Assembly (NCBI RefSeq): GCF_039539605.1
Contig: NZ_BAABDL010000085.1
Location: 1 to 64,000, forward strand
Origin: Amphibacillus indicireducens
GTDB taxonomy: Bacteria; Bacillota; Bacilli; Bacillales; Amphibacillaceae
Length of the DNA stretch: 64,000 nucleotides
Reading direction: 5' to 3'
Under the pieces are notes generated by a model. It saw nothing but the letters and a program-made list of their open reading frames with translations, ran no database searches and had not been told where the DNA came from. Numbering within the stretch: position 1 is the stretch's first letter; each line of letters opens with the position of its first letter. A program made the position numbers and the translations under genes. This document shows, piece after piece, positions 43,525-52,621 of the stretch.

Positions 43525-43875
43525 TTAGCCTTTTGGTTTGAAAATGAGTGCGCCGATCATTGCAAAGACGATTGCAGAGGAGATACCAGCACTGGTTACT
43601 TCAAACATTCCAGTTGCGACACCGATTATCCCGAATTGTTCAGCTTCTTGTAAGGCGCCGTGCACAAGTGAGTTTCCGAAACTGGTAATTGGGACAGTCG
43701 CACCAGCACCAGCAAAATCAATCAACGGTTCATATAAGCCAAATCCATCTAGAATTGCGCCGACAACAACTAAAAAGCTTAATGTAAAGCCAGGTGTTTT
43801 TTTAAAAAGATCCATAATTAATTGACCGATCACACAAATGATACCTCCGACAACAAATGACCATAGAAAAACCAT
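43525..43875 (-). CDS. spoVAE: Stage V sporulation protein AE
   Basis: 116 residues with four hydrophobic segments and the motifs GAGATVPITSFGNSLVHGA. SpoVAE (AEb type) works with SpoVAC and SpoVAD in moving dipicolinic acid into the spore. Last gene of the trio, directly adjacent to spoVAD. Confidence 0.93.
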   Translation of the reverse strand: MVFLWSFVVGGIICVIGQLIMDLFKKTPGFTLSFLVVVGAILDGFGLYEPLIDFAGAGATVPITSFGNSLVHGALQEAEQFGIIGVATGMFEVTSAGISSAIVFAMIGALIFKPKG

Positions 43876-44886
43876 TTAATTTCCCTCACTTTCAATAACT
43901 ACAGCATGTGCAATAACAGGTATTGACTGATTTTGTAAAGTGGATAGAGGAGAGAGTAATGCCCCAGTTGCAACGAATAAGATATTTCTTAATTCATTAT
44001 TTTTCAGACGATTAAATAAATGACTGTATAAATATAAAGCTGAGCAACCTGTACCACTTCCACCAGAAAATACATTTTGATCTGACGTATAAATGGATAA
44101 GCCAGCATCAATTAATTTATCTTCTTGAATATCGATTTGCTCTTTTCTTAACAGATCAATTAACAAATCACGTCCAATTGTTCCGAGATCACCGGTTACA
44201 ATTATGTCATAGTGATCGATCGATAATTGGAGATCGTTTAAATGATTCATGATTGTGTCAGCAGCTGCTGGTGCCATAGCAGCACCCATATTAAAAGGAT
44301 CGGATTGGTTTAAATCAATGACACGCCCGATTGTAGCACTTGTGATTACCGGTCCAGATCCAGTTTGACTGACGATACCGAAGCCTGCACCAGTTACTGT
44401 CCATTGGGCGGTCGGTGGTTTTTGGGCACCATATTCAGTTGGGTAACGAAACTGTTTTTCAACGGCAGCATTGTGACTCGCTGATCCCGTAATAACATGG
44501 TTTGCGCCGTTATTATTAATGATTAAACCTGCAAGTGCTAATGAACCAGCAGATGTTGCACAAGCATTGAAAGAGCCGATAAAAGGAATCTTATGTGTTC
44601 GAGCTGCAAAATTTGTCGGTGTCATTTGATTGATTAGATCTCCACTAATGAAGAAATTTATGTCTTGAAAACGCAAGTTAGCTTTTTGGACGGTTAACTT
44701 TGTTGCATCTTCAATTAGTTGTTGATGCGCCTGTTCATAAGTTGGTTGATTAATGTAAAGGTCTTTATGGATTAAGTCGATCTCTTGTGCAAGCTTACCC
44801 AAACCTTCGAATGGTCCGGTTACAGTTGCAGCGGAAGAAATGACAGGTTTATTTGCAAAGATCCAACTCTGTTTACCAATTATCAT
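43876..44886 (-). CDS. spoVAD: Stage V sporulation protein AD
   Basis: 336 residues with a thiolase-like fold (FNACATSAGSLALAG, GGSGTGCSALYLYSHL). SpoVAD binds dipicolinic acid on the spore inner membrane. It overlaps spoVAC by 4 nt and abuts spoVAE. Confidence 0.95.
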   Translation of the reverse strand: MIIGKQSWIFANKPVISSAATVTGPFEGLGKLAQEIDLIHKDLYINQPTYEQAHQQLIEDATKLTVQKANLRFQDINFFISGDLINQMTPTNFAARTHKIPFIGSFNACATSAGSLALAGLIINNNGANHVITGSASHNAAVEKQFRYPTEYGAQKPPTAQWTVTGAGFGIVSQTGSGPVITSATIGRVIDLNQSDPFNMGAAMAPAAADTIMNHLNDLQLSIDHYDIIVTGDLGTIGRDLLIDLLRKEQIDIQEDKLIDAGLSIYTSDQNVFSGGSGTGCSALYLYSHLFNRLKNNELRNILFVATGALLSPLSTLQNQSIPVIAHAVVIESEGN

Positions 44887-45344
44887 CCAATCACCCCAAA
44901 ATTAATTAGTAATGTTTTAATGAGGGCAATCACAAAAGCAGAAAAGACACCAAAGAGAATAACTGATCCCGCTAATTTGAACATATTGCCTCCAACACCT
45001 TGAACAAATCCTTCACTTCGATGATCAATTGCAGCTGAGATCACTGCATTTCCAAATCCGGTCACTGGTACAGCTGATCCGGCACCTGAAAATTGTGCGA
45101 TTTTATCATATACCCCTAAACCGGTTAAGATCATGGTGATAAAAATAAGGGTGGCAGTTGTAGGATCGCCAACTGTTTCTTCGGTGAAATCAAAAAAGTA
45201 CATGTAAAAGAAGCTAATACATTGTCCAATTAAGCAAATTGTTCCACCAACGAGAAAGGCGCGGAAACAATTTTTTATGATTGGCCGTTTTTTTTCGCGC
45301 TTAGTTGCTAACTCCTGATAGTTTTGTTTATTTGTTTGCTCCAA
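44883..45344 (-). CDS. spoVAC: Stage V sporulation protein AC
   Basis: 153 residues, five hydrophobic segments, with GAGSAVPVTGFGNAVISAA. SpoVAC forms a mechanosensitive channel for dipicolinic acid in the spore inner membrane. The paralogous motif in SpoVAE is visible by eye. Confidence 0.95.
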   Translation of the reverse strand: MEQTNKQNYQELATKREKKRPIIKNCFRAFLVGGTICLIGQCISFFYMYFFDFTEETVGDPTTATLIFITMILTGLGVYDKIAQFSGAGSAVPVTGFGNAVISAAIDHRSEGFVQGVGGNMFKLAGSVILFGVFSAFVIALIKTLLINFGVIG

Positions 45345-45355
45345 TCTGTTACCCC

Positions 45356-45817
45356 CTAATCTTTCGGTGTTTTCATTAATTTTTTAATTTCCTTAAATGC
45401 CTGATTAAAATCTTCAGAATTAAAGTTTACTTGTGTAATTTCTTGTTTCAAACGATTGATTTCTAAAAAGATTTTGTAATCAGAAGAAACTTTTGCTTGC
45501 TTGTTTGGAAACGTTTCTTCAATGTAAGCTTCGACTTCTTCAGCAATTTTTTGTTCATTAAATTGAGCAAGTTGATTCACTTGGATTGCCATAATGATTT
45601 CTTGGTTATATGTGACACTAGTTAATTCGGCAATTTGATTAAATTCATTTCTCACTGATTGATTGACTTGATGCTCATCTTGATCTAGATAACTAATGGG
45701 TTGAGTATTTATCCTTTCTTGATTAGCAGGGGGAGTAGCTTGATTATTTTGACAGGAAACTAGAAAGATGAGTGTTGAACAAAAAAGCAATAGTAGGTCA
45801 TTTTTTTTTGATTGCAT
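45356..45817 (-). CDS. Sporulation lipoprotein, YhcN/YlaJ-like
   Basis: 153 residues with a lipoprotein signal ending LVSC (Cys near residue 22), followed by a polar linker and a domain with AELTSVTYNQEIIMAIQV and a helix EEVEAYIEETFP, typical of the YhcN/YlaJ family in spore membranes. It starts the spoVA unit, 11 nt before spoVAC, so it is probably expressed in the forespore. Confidence 0.75.
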   Translation of the reverse strand: MQSKKNDLLLLFCSTLIFLVSCQNNQATPPANQERINTQPISYLDQDEHQVNQSVRNEFNQIAELTSVTYNQEIIMAIQVNQLAQFNEQKIAEEVEAYIEETFPNKQAKVSSDYKIFLEINRLKQEITQVNFNSEDFNQAFKEIKKLMKTPKD

Positions 45818-45891
45818 ACCTTTTTCACCTCTTTGTTAAATAGCTTTTGAAGAAGTTGTGTTTTTATTCAACTGAAATGAATGAATTATAA

Positions 45892-45937
45892 AAAAACAAC
45901 ACTACCGAGTAATTATACTCAAATAGTGTTGTTTTTA
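45892..45937. terminator. Inverted repeat between the spoVA unit and the long MITE
   Basis: AACAACACTA pairs with TAGTGTTGTT, with an inner GAGTAATTATACTC stem. It has a T run on the plus side and an A run on the other. Confidence 0.6.
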
Positions 45938-45941
45938 ACTA

Positions 45942-46828
45942 ACTCAACTTTCGCAGATCAAAATGTGCAAGTAAACGTTGGTATGGTAAGAAAGATGGGC
46001 TGTTCACTATCCATATTGACTTTATTTGTACACGCGGGAAATCTAATTACAGATCCTTAGTTTGAGCGTTAATTCGTTCCGAAAAGCAACAGGTTCGCTT
46101 TTCGCGGGGATGGCTTCGGGCGCACAGGATGTGGGTCAGTTAGACGTTGCCACACGGACGTGGCGAACTTAGTCTAACATTCCAAAAATATCAAAAGTGG
46201 ATCTTCAGCTCATCCTCGGAAATAAAGACCGATTTCCTTCGTGCGATGTATCGCTGACGAAGCTTTCCTTGTCCTATTCCCGCAGAAGTCTCACCTGTTA
46301 CTTATCTCCACTTAGGTTGGCTGTCATTACTTTAACTAATAAGTTTATTTAGTTGGAAAGTGTAGAGAAAACGAATTCCGTCAATTTTTATCGTACAAAA
46401 TTATAATAAAAACACGAATCTTTACGAACAAGATAATAAGAACCACATGTAAATAAGAAAGTAGGATCAAGTGATTGGAACGACGGGTGGCGACTCCATC
46501 GGGAAAAGCAAACGGTCTTCGATGGGACGAGTAACCGCAGTCCCACGAGTCCGAAAATCCTTATTGCGACACGGTAGTGGAGCAATAAGGATTGTTAGAC
46601 TAAAACCGCCACATCGTGTGACAACGCCTAACTGACCCACGTCCTGTGCGCCCGAGTCCGGGCCCGAGGAAAGCGTCCACCCAGAGTGGAAATCACGGGT
46701 CTAGCACCAACAAAATTATTCGTGTTTTGTCCTCCAAGTAATTAATTAAGTCAAGTACTATACCGAAAATCAATGCCGCCCTTAATCAATCTAAGAGCAA
46801 CATAAAAATATAACTGCGAAAGTTGAGT
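45942..46828. mobile_element. Long MITE copy carrying a nested insert
   Basis: 887 bp bounded by ACTCAACTTTCGCAG and CTGCGAAAGTTGAGT (perfect 15-bp inverted ends). It is flanked by AACTA on both sides (45937-45941 and 46829-46833), a probable 5-bp target duplication. The outer 148 bp on the left and 55 bp on the right match the short copy at 43224-43426. No transposase is encoded. Confidence 0.88.
46090..46773. mobile_element. Non-coding fold-back insert within the MITE
   Basis: This 684-bp segment is bracketed by CCGAAAAGCAA (46079-46089) and CCGAAAATCAA (46763-46773), absent from the short MITE copy except for one such motif. About 80-90 bp at each end are inverted copies of each other (46094-46178 versus 46606-46690, roughly 80-85 percent identical by eye). 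No open frame has support. Parts recur at 1301-1345. Confidence 0.7.
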
Positions 46829-46836
46829 AACTAATA

Positions 46837-47559
46837 TTAATTAATTTGTGTAATAATTATTTTTTCTGGTTTGTCTTCTGATTCTGACCAATTTGCCAAT
46901 GTGCTGGTGGATGGTATTTCGAGATCTGGCAAAGTAATTTCAAGTTCATCATCGTTCCGCCATTCTGCATCAAGAATTGGCCAACGGAAGCTGTGGAGGC
47001 TAGTCATATCTTTATCTTCAAAGGTTAAAATAATTTCTTCCCATGTATCAAGATCAAGGACGAAGAGTTTGTTTGTCACTCTTGGATTCGTTCGTAGTTG
47101 ACGTTCAAACTGGATTAATAAATAGGATTCGTCAGGAGATACATTTATTTTAACTGTCCTCGCCTGATCAGCTAACAGTTTTGAATACTCAGATTCTGTA
47201 TTGATTAAGACATATGAACACGAATTGTCTTGACAAGCAAAGCTTAATAAAAAAAATGAGTCAAATTTGTCTTTCAATATTTGAGTGAGTTGCATATTTT
47301 GAATCGCTTGGTCACGGTCGTTATGGTTTTTTAAAAAATTAGCTAGAATCGGTATTTTATCTATGTTTAAACTGATTTGCTGATCGGAAAGGGTAAATTC
47401 TAAAAATTGGGCGTTTTCGACATCAGAAAATTCTTCTGCTACAAGATCAATCGAGGTTTCACTCGTAGGATCTGTCACTTCTTGAATGATGATCGGTGGT
47501 TCTTTGGAGCAACCGACCAGAATGATGAATAATAAAGAAAGTAAATATTTTTTATACAT
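46837..47559 (-). CDS. Lipoprotein of unknown function, operon with protease
   Basis: 240 residues from ATG 47559. Lipobox LVGC near residue 16. A region with SPDESYLLIQFER and KLFVLDLDTWEEI resembles blades of a TolB/WD40-like propeller, but only one or two such units are visible. Last gene of a four-gene operon (signal peptidase, zinc-ribbon protein, protease, lipoprotein). It ends 9 bp from the MITE boundary with no clear terminator. Confidence 0.65.
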   Translation of the reverse strand: MYKKYLLSLLFIILVGCSKEPPIIIQEVTDPTSETSIDLVAEEFSDVENAQFLEFTLSDQQISLNIDKIPILANFLKNHNDRDQAIQNMQLTQILKDKFDSFFLLSFACQDNSCSYVLINTESEYSKLLADQARTVKINVSPDESYLLIQFERQLRTNPRVTNKLFVLDLDTWEEIILTFEDKDMTSLHSFRWPILDAEWRNDDELEITLPDLEIPSTSTLANWSESEDKPEKIIITQIN

Positions 47560-47594
47560 TGGTAGCATGTCCTTTCAAATCATTTGTAACAACT

Positions 47595-48719
47595 TTAGTC
47601 TGCTTCAATTTGCAATACTTTTACTTGATCATTTTCATAACCAATGGTAAATAAAATATTAAACGACTTTTTCTCGTTACGATTTTGCTCGTCCTGAAAT
47701 TCGATTGTTGAATTGATTAATACTGTTTCTCCTGTAGAATCAACAATTTCATTATTTAATAAAGCAAGATTAATTAAATGTAGATAATTAGACCGAAAAC
47801 TTGGGTAGTCCATTTCATTTTGTAGCGTACTTCCAAGTAAAGTGTAAGCATTAATGTAATCATTAATTGCTAAACTATCAATGAAATAATGAATTAAATA
47901 TGTTGCCTCCTCTAATAATTCATTCGTATTCAAGGGAATATTATTGACTCGAGTAGGGAAGGTTAATTGACTATTTGTAATTGACGTTGACCAATCTGTA
48001 ATTTGATCAATGATTGCTGGAATTGGGATACTAAAAGCAATGTCACTTTCTTCAATTCCTGCAGAATTAATTCCAATTACTTTTCCTGTTTGTCGATCAA
48101 TCAATGGACCACCACTATTACCATGTGTAATATTTGCTGAAATTTGATAAACATTTTCATAGATATACCCGTTAATATCAAATGAACGATCGACCCCAGA
48201 AATAATCCCAACCGAAACTGTGTTTTGAAAACCTAGTGGACTACCGACAGCTAATATCTCAGCACCTGGAAGATAGTTCTCTGTTGCTTCCAATTCAATT
48301 GGCTGGTAATTAATCAGTTGAGGGACTCGAATGACAGCAATATCCTTTTCTTCACCAATACCGACAATGGCTGCTGGATAAGTTTCTGCATTTGACATCG
48401 TAACTTGAATGGTGGTTGCATCCTCAATGACATGAGCATTTGTCACGATATCTCCACGAGAATTGTATAAGAAGCCTGACCCTGAACGCTCGGAATAGTC
48501 TGTTTCAACATTAATTTGGACAACACTTTTCTGTGCTTTGTGGATTAAGTGTTGCAAATTGTCTGTTGAGCTATCTTGATCTTGATAGGTCACGATAGGT
48601 TGACCGACATCAATCACTTGGCTTTGGAGTTGTTCGGTTAAAAATAAAATAAAGAAGGTGCCACTGAAAAAAATGATGAGACTAATTAATATAATGATCA
48701 CTTTGTTTTTTCTTTTCAT
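47595..48719 (-). CDS. Membrane-anchored trypsin-like (S1C) protease with NTF2-like tail
   Basis: 374 residues from ATG 48719 (GGAGG upstream). One membrane anchor (about 8-28), then an HtrA-type protease domain with H96 (TNAHV), D126 (KDIAVI) and S202 (HGNSGGPL). No PDZ domain follows; instead residues 250-370 (LLEEATYLIHYFIDSLAINDYINAY, LQNEMDYPSFRSNYL) look like an NTF2-like fold. It acts outside the membrane. The four-nt gap to the upstream gene implies co-expression. Confidence 0.85.
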   Translation of the reverse strand: MKRKNKVIIILISLIIFFSGTFFILFLTEQLQSQVIDVGQPIVTYQDQDSSTDNLQHLIHKAQKSVVQINVETDYSERSGSGFLYNSRGDIVTNAHVIEDATTIQVTMSNAETYPAAIVGIGEEKDIAVIRVPQLINYQPIELEATENYLPGAEILAVGSPLGFQNTVSVGIISGVDRSFDINGYIYENVYQISANITHGNSGGPLIDRQTGKVIGINSAGIEESDIAFSIPIPAIIDQITDWSTSITNSQLTFPTRVNNIPLNTNELLEEATYLIHYFIDSLAINDYINAYTLLGSTLQNEMDYPSFRSNYLHLINLALLNNEIVDSTGETVLINSTIEFQDEQNRNEKKSFNILFTIGYENDQVKVLQIEAD

Positions 48720-48738
48720 ACACTGTACCTCCAAAGAC

Positions 48739-49881
48739 TCAATCGAGTAACCAGGTCACTGATGTTACCTGGACATCAACTGTCTCTTCGATCAGATTTA
48801 GATCAAAATGAATATGGTCAAACTGGCCAGAATCACCAGGATACAACGTTTCTGGATAAACATAAATTTCATTTGTCTCAAGTTCTTCATTATCTTGATC
48901 AATCAAGACATAATGGATCAAGACTGCGTGAATTGGTACTGTAGCAACACTTGTGAGCTCTCCAGAAACAACTAATTGCTGATCACTATTAATTTTAAAT
49001 TCAATGACAAGCTCATCAATAGCATCATTTTCATTCATTTCTTGCTCAACTTCATATTGAAAAAAGGCCTGTTCTAATCGTGCTTCCTGAGCAGCAACAA
49101 ATGATTCTTGTTCTCTGATAATTGAGTTTAAAAGACTGGTTAATTTAAGGTCGTTTGGTACATAATATAATCCACTTTCAACAATCCTTCTAGCAAGTGA
49201 AAACTGATTTTGATCTAAATAGCTATAAGCTTGATTTGTTGTATGTGTGATCAATTGATCACGGATTCGTCTAACAAGCTGATATGCTTCAGGATCTTGA
49301 ATGCTAACTGCTTCCCATAATAGCAGTGGTAAATCTTCAGTTTTAGGATCTTCAGCTAATTTATTTCTAACCATTTCAATTTGGAGGTCTTTTTGTTTTG
49401 CTAAAAGTTGTTGTTGGAAGATGTTAACCGCCTCACCTTGATAATTCATCAATTCATTTTTTGCTTGTAATATCAGTTGTAATTGGTCTTGATTTGATTC
49501 AGATTCAGTTAAATCAGATAGTGTATTAACAGAAAACTGAGTAAATTGTTTCAGTTGTTTAGCCTGGTCAAAATTAGGATAGATTTCAATAGCTTTACTG
49601 ACATAATCATCAGCTAATTGATAATCGGATAATAGTAATGCTTCTTCAGCTTCGTAGTAAGCTGAGGTTGCATCATTGATTTTAATTGAGTAAATAGTGT
49701 AAATTATGGTGGATAATCCGATAATAAGAATAACTAAAAAGATCGGTAATAGAAAATGTTTGAATCTCCATTGTTTAACGAATAGCCTATCAGCAAGATT
49801 ATTCGGCAGTTTGTCTCCACAGTTGACACAAAAAGTTTCATCTGAATAAACGGATGCACCACATTTTGGGCAATATCCCAT
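48739..49881 (-). CDS. Zinc-ribbon membrane protein with helical and FxLYD-like domains
   Basis: 380 residues from ATG 49881, 8 nt after AAGG. An N-terminal zinc ribbon has C4, C7, C18 and C21, then one membrane helix (about 42-64), a long helical TPR-like part (70-270), and a C-terminal beta domain (VVSGELTSVATVPIHAV, YPGDSGQFDHIHFDL) like FxLYD. The layout recalls TcaA/YvbJ proteins. The ribbon is cytoplasmic and the rest external. Confidence 0.75.
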   Translation of the reverse strand: MGYCPKCGASVYSDETFCVNCGDKLPNNLADRLFVKQWRFKHFLLPIFLVILIIGLSTIIYTIYSIKINDATSAYYEAEEALLLSDYQLADDYVSKAIEIYPNFDQAKQLKQFTQFSVNTLSDLTESESNQDQLQLILQAKNELMNYQGEAVNIFQQQLLAKQKDLQIEMVRNKLAEDPKTEDLPLLLWEAVSIQDPEAYQLVRRIRDQLITHTTNQAYSYLDQNQFSLARRIVESGLYYVPNDLKLTSLLNSIIREQESFVAAQEARLEQAFFQYEVEQEMNENDAIDELVIEFKINSDQQLVVSGELTSVATVPIHAVLIHYVLIDQDNEELETNEIYVYPETLYPGDSGQFDHIHFDLNLIEETVDVQVTSVTWLLD

Positions 49882-49896
49882 AGTACTCACCTTCTT

Positions 49897-50403
49897 TTAA
49901 TGAATGACTTTCCAGTCCGATAAAGGATAGATAATAAATTCTGCACGACCAACTATATCTGATATGTCAATAAAGCCAAGTGAATATCGGCTATCATTGC
50001 TTGCGATCCGGTTATCACCTAAGACATAGTATGATTGATTAGGAATTGTTGTTTTTGGTATATCGTGAGTCCAGAAACTACTTCTATCTGTGATAAATCG
50101 TTGTGCATATGGAATGCCATCAATATATAATTGTTGATTAATCATCTCGATTGTTTCATTCGGTAGTCCGATAATTCGCTTAACATAATGGTTACCATCA
50201 TGGTCAATTAAGATAACATCACCACGTCTTGGTTCATTAAATAAATAGGATAGCTGATTTGTAATAATCCATTGTTCGTGTTCAATTGTTGGTGTCATAC
50301 TATGACCAACAACTTGTGCAATTGAAAAGATAAAAAAACTAGTCAGAATAATCACAATAGTTATCCCAAGTGCTAATAAATGAAGTCGACGCCTAAGATT
50401 CAT
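49897..50403 (-). CDS. lepB: Type I signal peptidase
   Basis: 168 residues. One N-terminal membrane helix (about 8-28), catalytic S35 (GHSMTPT) and K75 (HYVKRIIGLP), and box E GDNRIASNDSRY. It cleaves exported preproteins. First gene of the operon with the zinc-ribbon protein, a protease and a lipoprotein. It may be a dedicated copy rather than the main enzyme. About 330 bp upstream hold no other gene. Confidence 0.92.
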   Translation of the reverse strand: MNLRRRLHLLALGITIVIILTSFFIFSIAQVVGHSMTPTIEHEQWIITNQLSYLFNEPRRGDVILIDHDGNHYVKRIIGLPNETIEMINQQLYIDGIPYAQRFITDRSSFWTHDIPKTTIPNQSYYVLGDNRIASNDSRYSLGFIDISDIVGRAEFIIYPLSDWKVIH

Positions 50404-50799
50404 AGCTAAACAAACCTTTCATATTTACTCACATGGAGTAAATTTACAAAAAAATAAGATAAAATGAAATTCTGATGTCTTTTTTTCATTTTATCCAGAT
50501 AACCAGATGGTAAAATTTAACTCACAGTTTGAGCAAGTAATATGCATTTAAATAAATTTACTCTTCATAGCTAACATGGAGTCGCTTATGTGGACAAAAA
50601 CTTGATCTGCATGTTTAAATAGATAAAATAACGAGAATGAATTAAATAACTGCAAAAGGTAAGATTAATGTCGTAATTAGTTTATCATGTATAATTATAT
50701 TTTATCACAAAATAAGAGAAACTACTCATGATAGACAATCACATCTCTAGAAAAAATATGTTAATATTAGAAGGAAAGAGTAGAATGGAGGTCACTCGA

Positions 50800-50961
50800 T
50801 TGAATGTAGCAGATTTGTTAAACCGAATAGAAAGTTTGCGTCGTAGTATGATCGAGGTTGCTATTGATAAAGGATTCTCTAGCAACGAGTCCATTGAGAT
50901 AAGTCGAGAGCTTGATAACCTATTAAATCAATATGAAAAAGTTAAAAGTCTAGATACTTAA
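50800..50961 (+). CDS. Spo0E-like phosphatase of Spo0A~P
   Basis: 53 residues from TTG 50800, 7 nt after ATGGAGGT; an ATG frame from 50728 lacks a ribosome site. Two helices, the second with the signature SRELD (usual SQELD) in EISRELDNLLNQY. The family dephosphorylates Spo0A~P and delays sporulation. Monocistronic. Confidence 0.8.
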   Translation: MNVADLLNRIESLRRSMIEVAIDKGFSSNESIEISRELDNLLNQYEKVKSLDT

Positions 50962-50993
50962 AGAGCACAGATAACATCACTGTGCTCTTTAAA
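50960..50993 (+). terminator. Terminator of the spo0E-like gene
   Basis: AAAGAGCACAG and CTGTGCTCTTT pair around a 9-nt loop, overlapping the stop codon. Confidence 0.85.
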
Positions 50994-51082
50994 ATCTATT
51001 GAGCAACCCTTCTTAATGATCAAGCTTGTTGTATATTTAGTTAAACATCTGGCAAAGATGGATTAAGGGGGGAGCGAATATA

Positions 51083-51397
51083 ATGCTACGAACAATTTAT
51101 CAAAAATTAATAATTATTGGTTTCACAGAAAGATTTATTTTAATCTGTTTGTTAATCATTAGTTTTTTCATTTTATTTTATCTAATTCGCTGGGCTGTTT
51201 ACTATTTATTAAAAAAACGCTTGTTTAATTTACTTGTCTATTTAATAACTTTCCTTATTATTTTTTTATTGACAAAAGATCGACTAAAGCAACTGTCTTT
51301 ATTAGATAGTAGTTCGTATTTGTATGTACTTAGCCTATTCTCAGGTTACTTAATGATTCAATTGTTATCTAAAAAAATAATTCAGAAATCGCGATAA
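51083..51397 (+). CDS. Hypothetical membrane protein
   Basis: 104 residues, very hydrophobic, with about three helices (17-42, 47-66 and 76-95) and basic ends. Ribosome site GGGGGGAG. I do not recognise it. It converges with ykyB 11 bp later. Confidence 0.6.
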   Translation: MLRTIYQKLIIIGFTERFILICLLIISFFILFYLIRWAVYYLLKKRLFNLLVYLITFLIIFLLTKDRLKQLSLLDSSSYLYVLSLFSGYLMIQLLSKKIIQKSR

Positions 51398-51408
51398 GGA
51401 ATTCCTAG

Positions 51409-51867
51409 CTATTTTCTTTTGTTATTTTGATAATAGGAATAGTTCCACCTGCCTAATAATGATGGAGGATAATATTTTGGTTGCTGTTTATTGTGATGAT
51501 GTGCTTCAAAAGGTATATCTAAAAAATCACAAATGATTTGCTTCGCTTGTTTAAGTGACATAACGGTTTTGGGATTTCGATAATTTTGATCCAAATCACC
51601 AAGATGTTTTTCAGTTTTAAAATCTTGCTTGTTAGGAGGGATGTGGAAGAAATAATTATCGACTTGAACGAGCAAGGTAGAATGTTGCTTGCTAAATTTT
51701 GGTTGCCGTGAAAAATGGAGGCCAATTTTTTTTGCTTGTTTGTCTGTTAAAAGTTTATCAATTGCCTGTTTTTTCATTGAATATAATTCATCTGGTTTTA
51801 GTGCGGTTTTCGCATGACGATTAATAATAAAAATAGCTTTAGCGATTTCACTGATTTCTCGGCTCAC
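51409..51867 (-). CDS. ykyB: YkyB-family protein
   Basis: 152 residues. Segments KAIFIINRHAKTA, GLHFSRQPKFS, DNYFFHIPP, LDQNYRNPKTVMSLKQAK closely follow B. subtilis YkyB as I recall it. Soluble; no known function. The ribosome site GGGGG is on the minus strand. Confidence 0.85.
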   Translation of the reverse strand: MSREISEIAKAIFIINRHAKTALKPDELYSMKKQAIDKLLTDKQAKKIGLHFSRQPKFSKQHSTLLVQVDNYFFHIPPNKQDFKTEKHLGDLDQNYRNPKTVMSLKQAKQIICDFLDIPFEAHHHNKQQPKYYPPSLLGRWNYSYYQNNKRK

Positions 51868-52082
51868 AAAATTTACCCCCTTTCATTAAATAATTGTCAA
51901 TTCAATACTATTTTATCATGAATCATTGTTTTTAACTACTCTCTATCTTGAATTAGCATTTGTCACTAAATTGATACAATTAAGTAATCGATTTCTTTTA
52001 TCTTCAGTCTCTATTATGATAAGCTAGTAGATAGGTGTTAAATGAGAAACCTTCCTCAATTAAGAGACAAGGGGAGTGAAGA

Positions 52083-52541
52083 ATGGAACTTATTAAAGAA
52101 GATCAACAATTGTTTAAATTAACTGCTGAAGACATAATGATTTCCTCTGAAAAGGTTGCGCATGTTCAATTAAATAACCCACTAGAGCATGCATTATTAA
52201 TTCTAGTTACGTCTGGCTACTCTGCCGTGCCTGTACTAGACTCAAAATATAGATTTAAAGGTATAATTGGTAAGAGTTCAATTTTGAATGAAATTATGGG
52301 CCTTGAGCGCTTTGAAATAGAAAATTTAACAACGACAACTGTTGAGGCCGCAATGCAGACAGATGTGCCTTGTTTACCAAAGTCTGCAGACTTACTAACG
52401 TGTTTAAAAGCATTAATCGATCATTCATTTATTTGTCTAGTTGATGATAAAAACTATTTCGATGGAATTGTAACGAGAAGAGCAGTGTTAGAGCAGTTAA
52501 ATCAATTTTTTCATGTAAATGAAAAAGATTTAAATCAATAG
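52083..52541 (+). CDS. cbpB: CBS-domain c-di-AMP-binding protein (DarB/CbpB)
   Basis: 152 residues made of two CBS domains (about 12-75 and 88-145). The pattern TSGYSAVPVLDSKYRFKGIIG and the YkuL-like length match DarB/CbpB. In B. subtilis it binds c-di-AMP and, when free of it, stimulates Rel and pyruvate carboxylase. Ribosome site GGGGAGTG; own terminator. Confidence 0.85.
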   Translation: MELIKEDQQLFKLTAEDIMISSEKVAHVQLNNPLEHALLILVTSGYSAVPVLDSKYRFKGIIGKSSILNEIMGLERFEIENLTTTTVEAAMQTDVPCLPKSADLLTCLKALIDHSFICLVDDKNYFDGIVTRRAVLEQLNQFFHVNEKDLNQ

Positions 52542-52577
52542 ATTTCAGGCACCAATTTTATTAAATAAGTAAATTAG

Positions 52578-52617
52578 AAAAAGGCTCATGAGTATTCGTT
52601 CATTCATGAGCCTTTGT
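52578..52617. terminator. Bidirectional terminator between cbpB and the MscS gene
   Basis: AAAGGCTCATGA and TCATGAGCCTTT form a 12-bp stem between convergent genes. Confidence 0.9.
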
Positions 52618-52621
52618 TAAA

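Noticed and set aside
46388..46585. 65-codon minus-strand frame
   Set aside because: It lies inside the fold-back insert, has no ribosome site and no recognisable domain.
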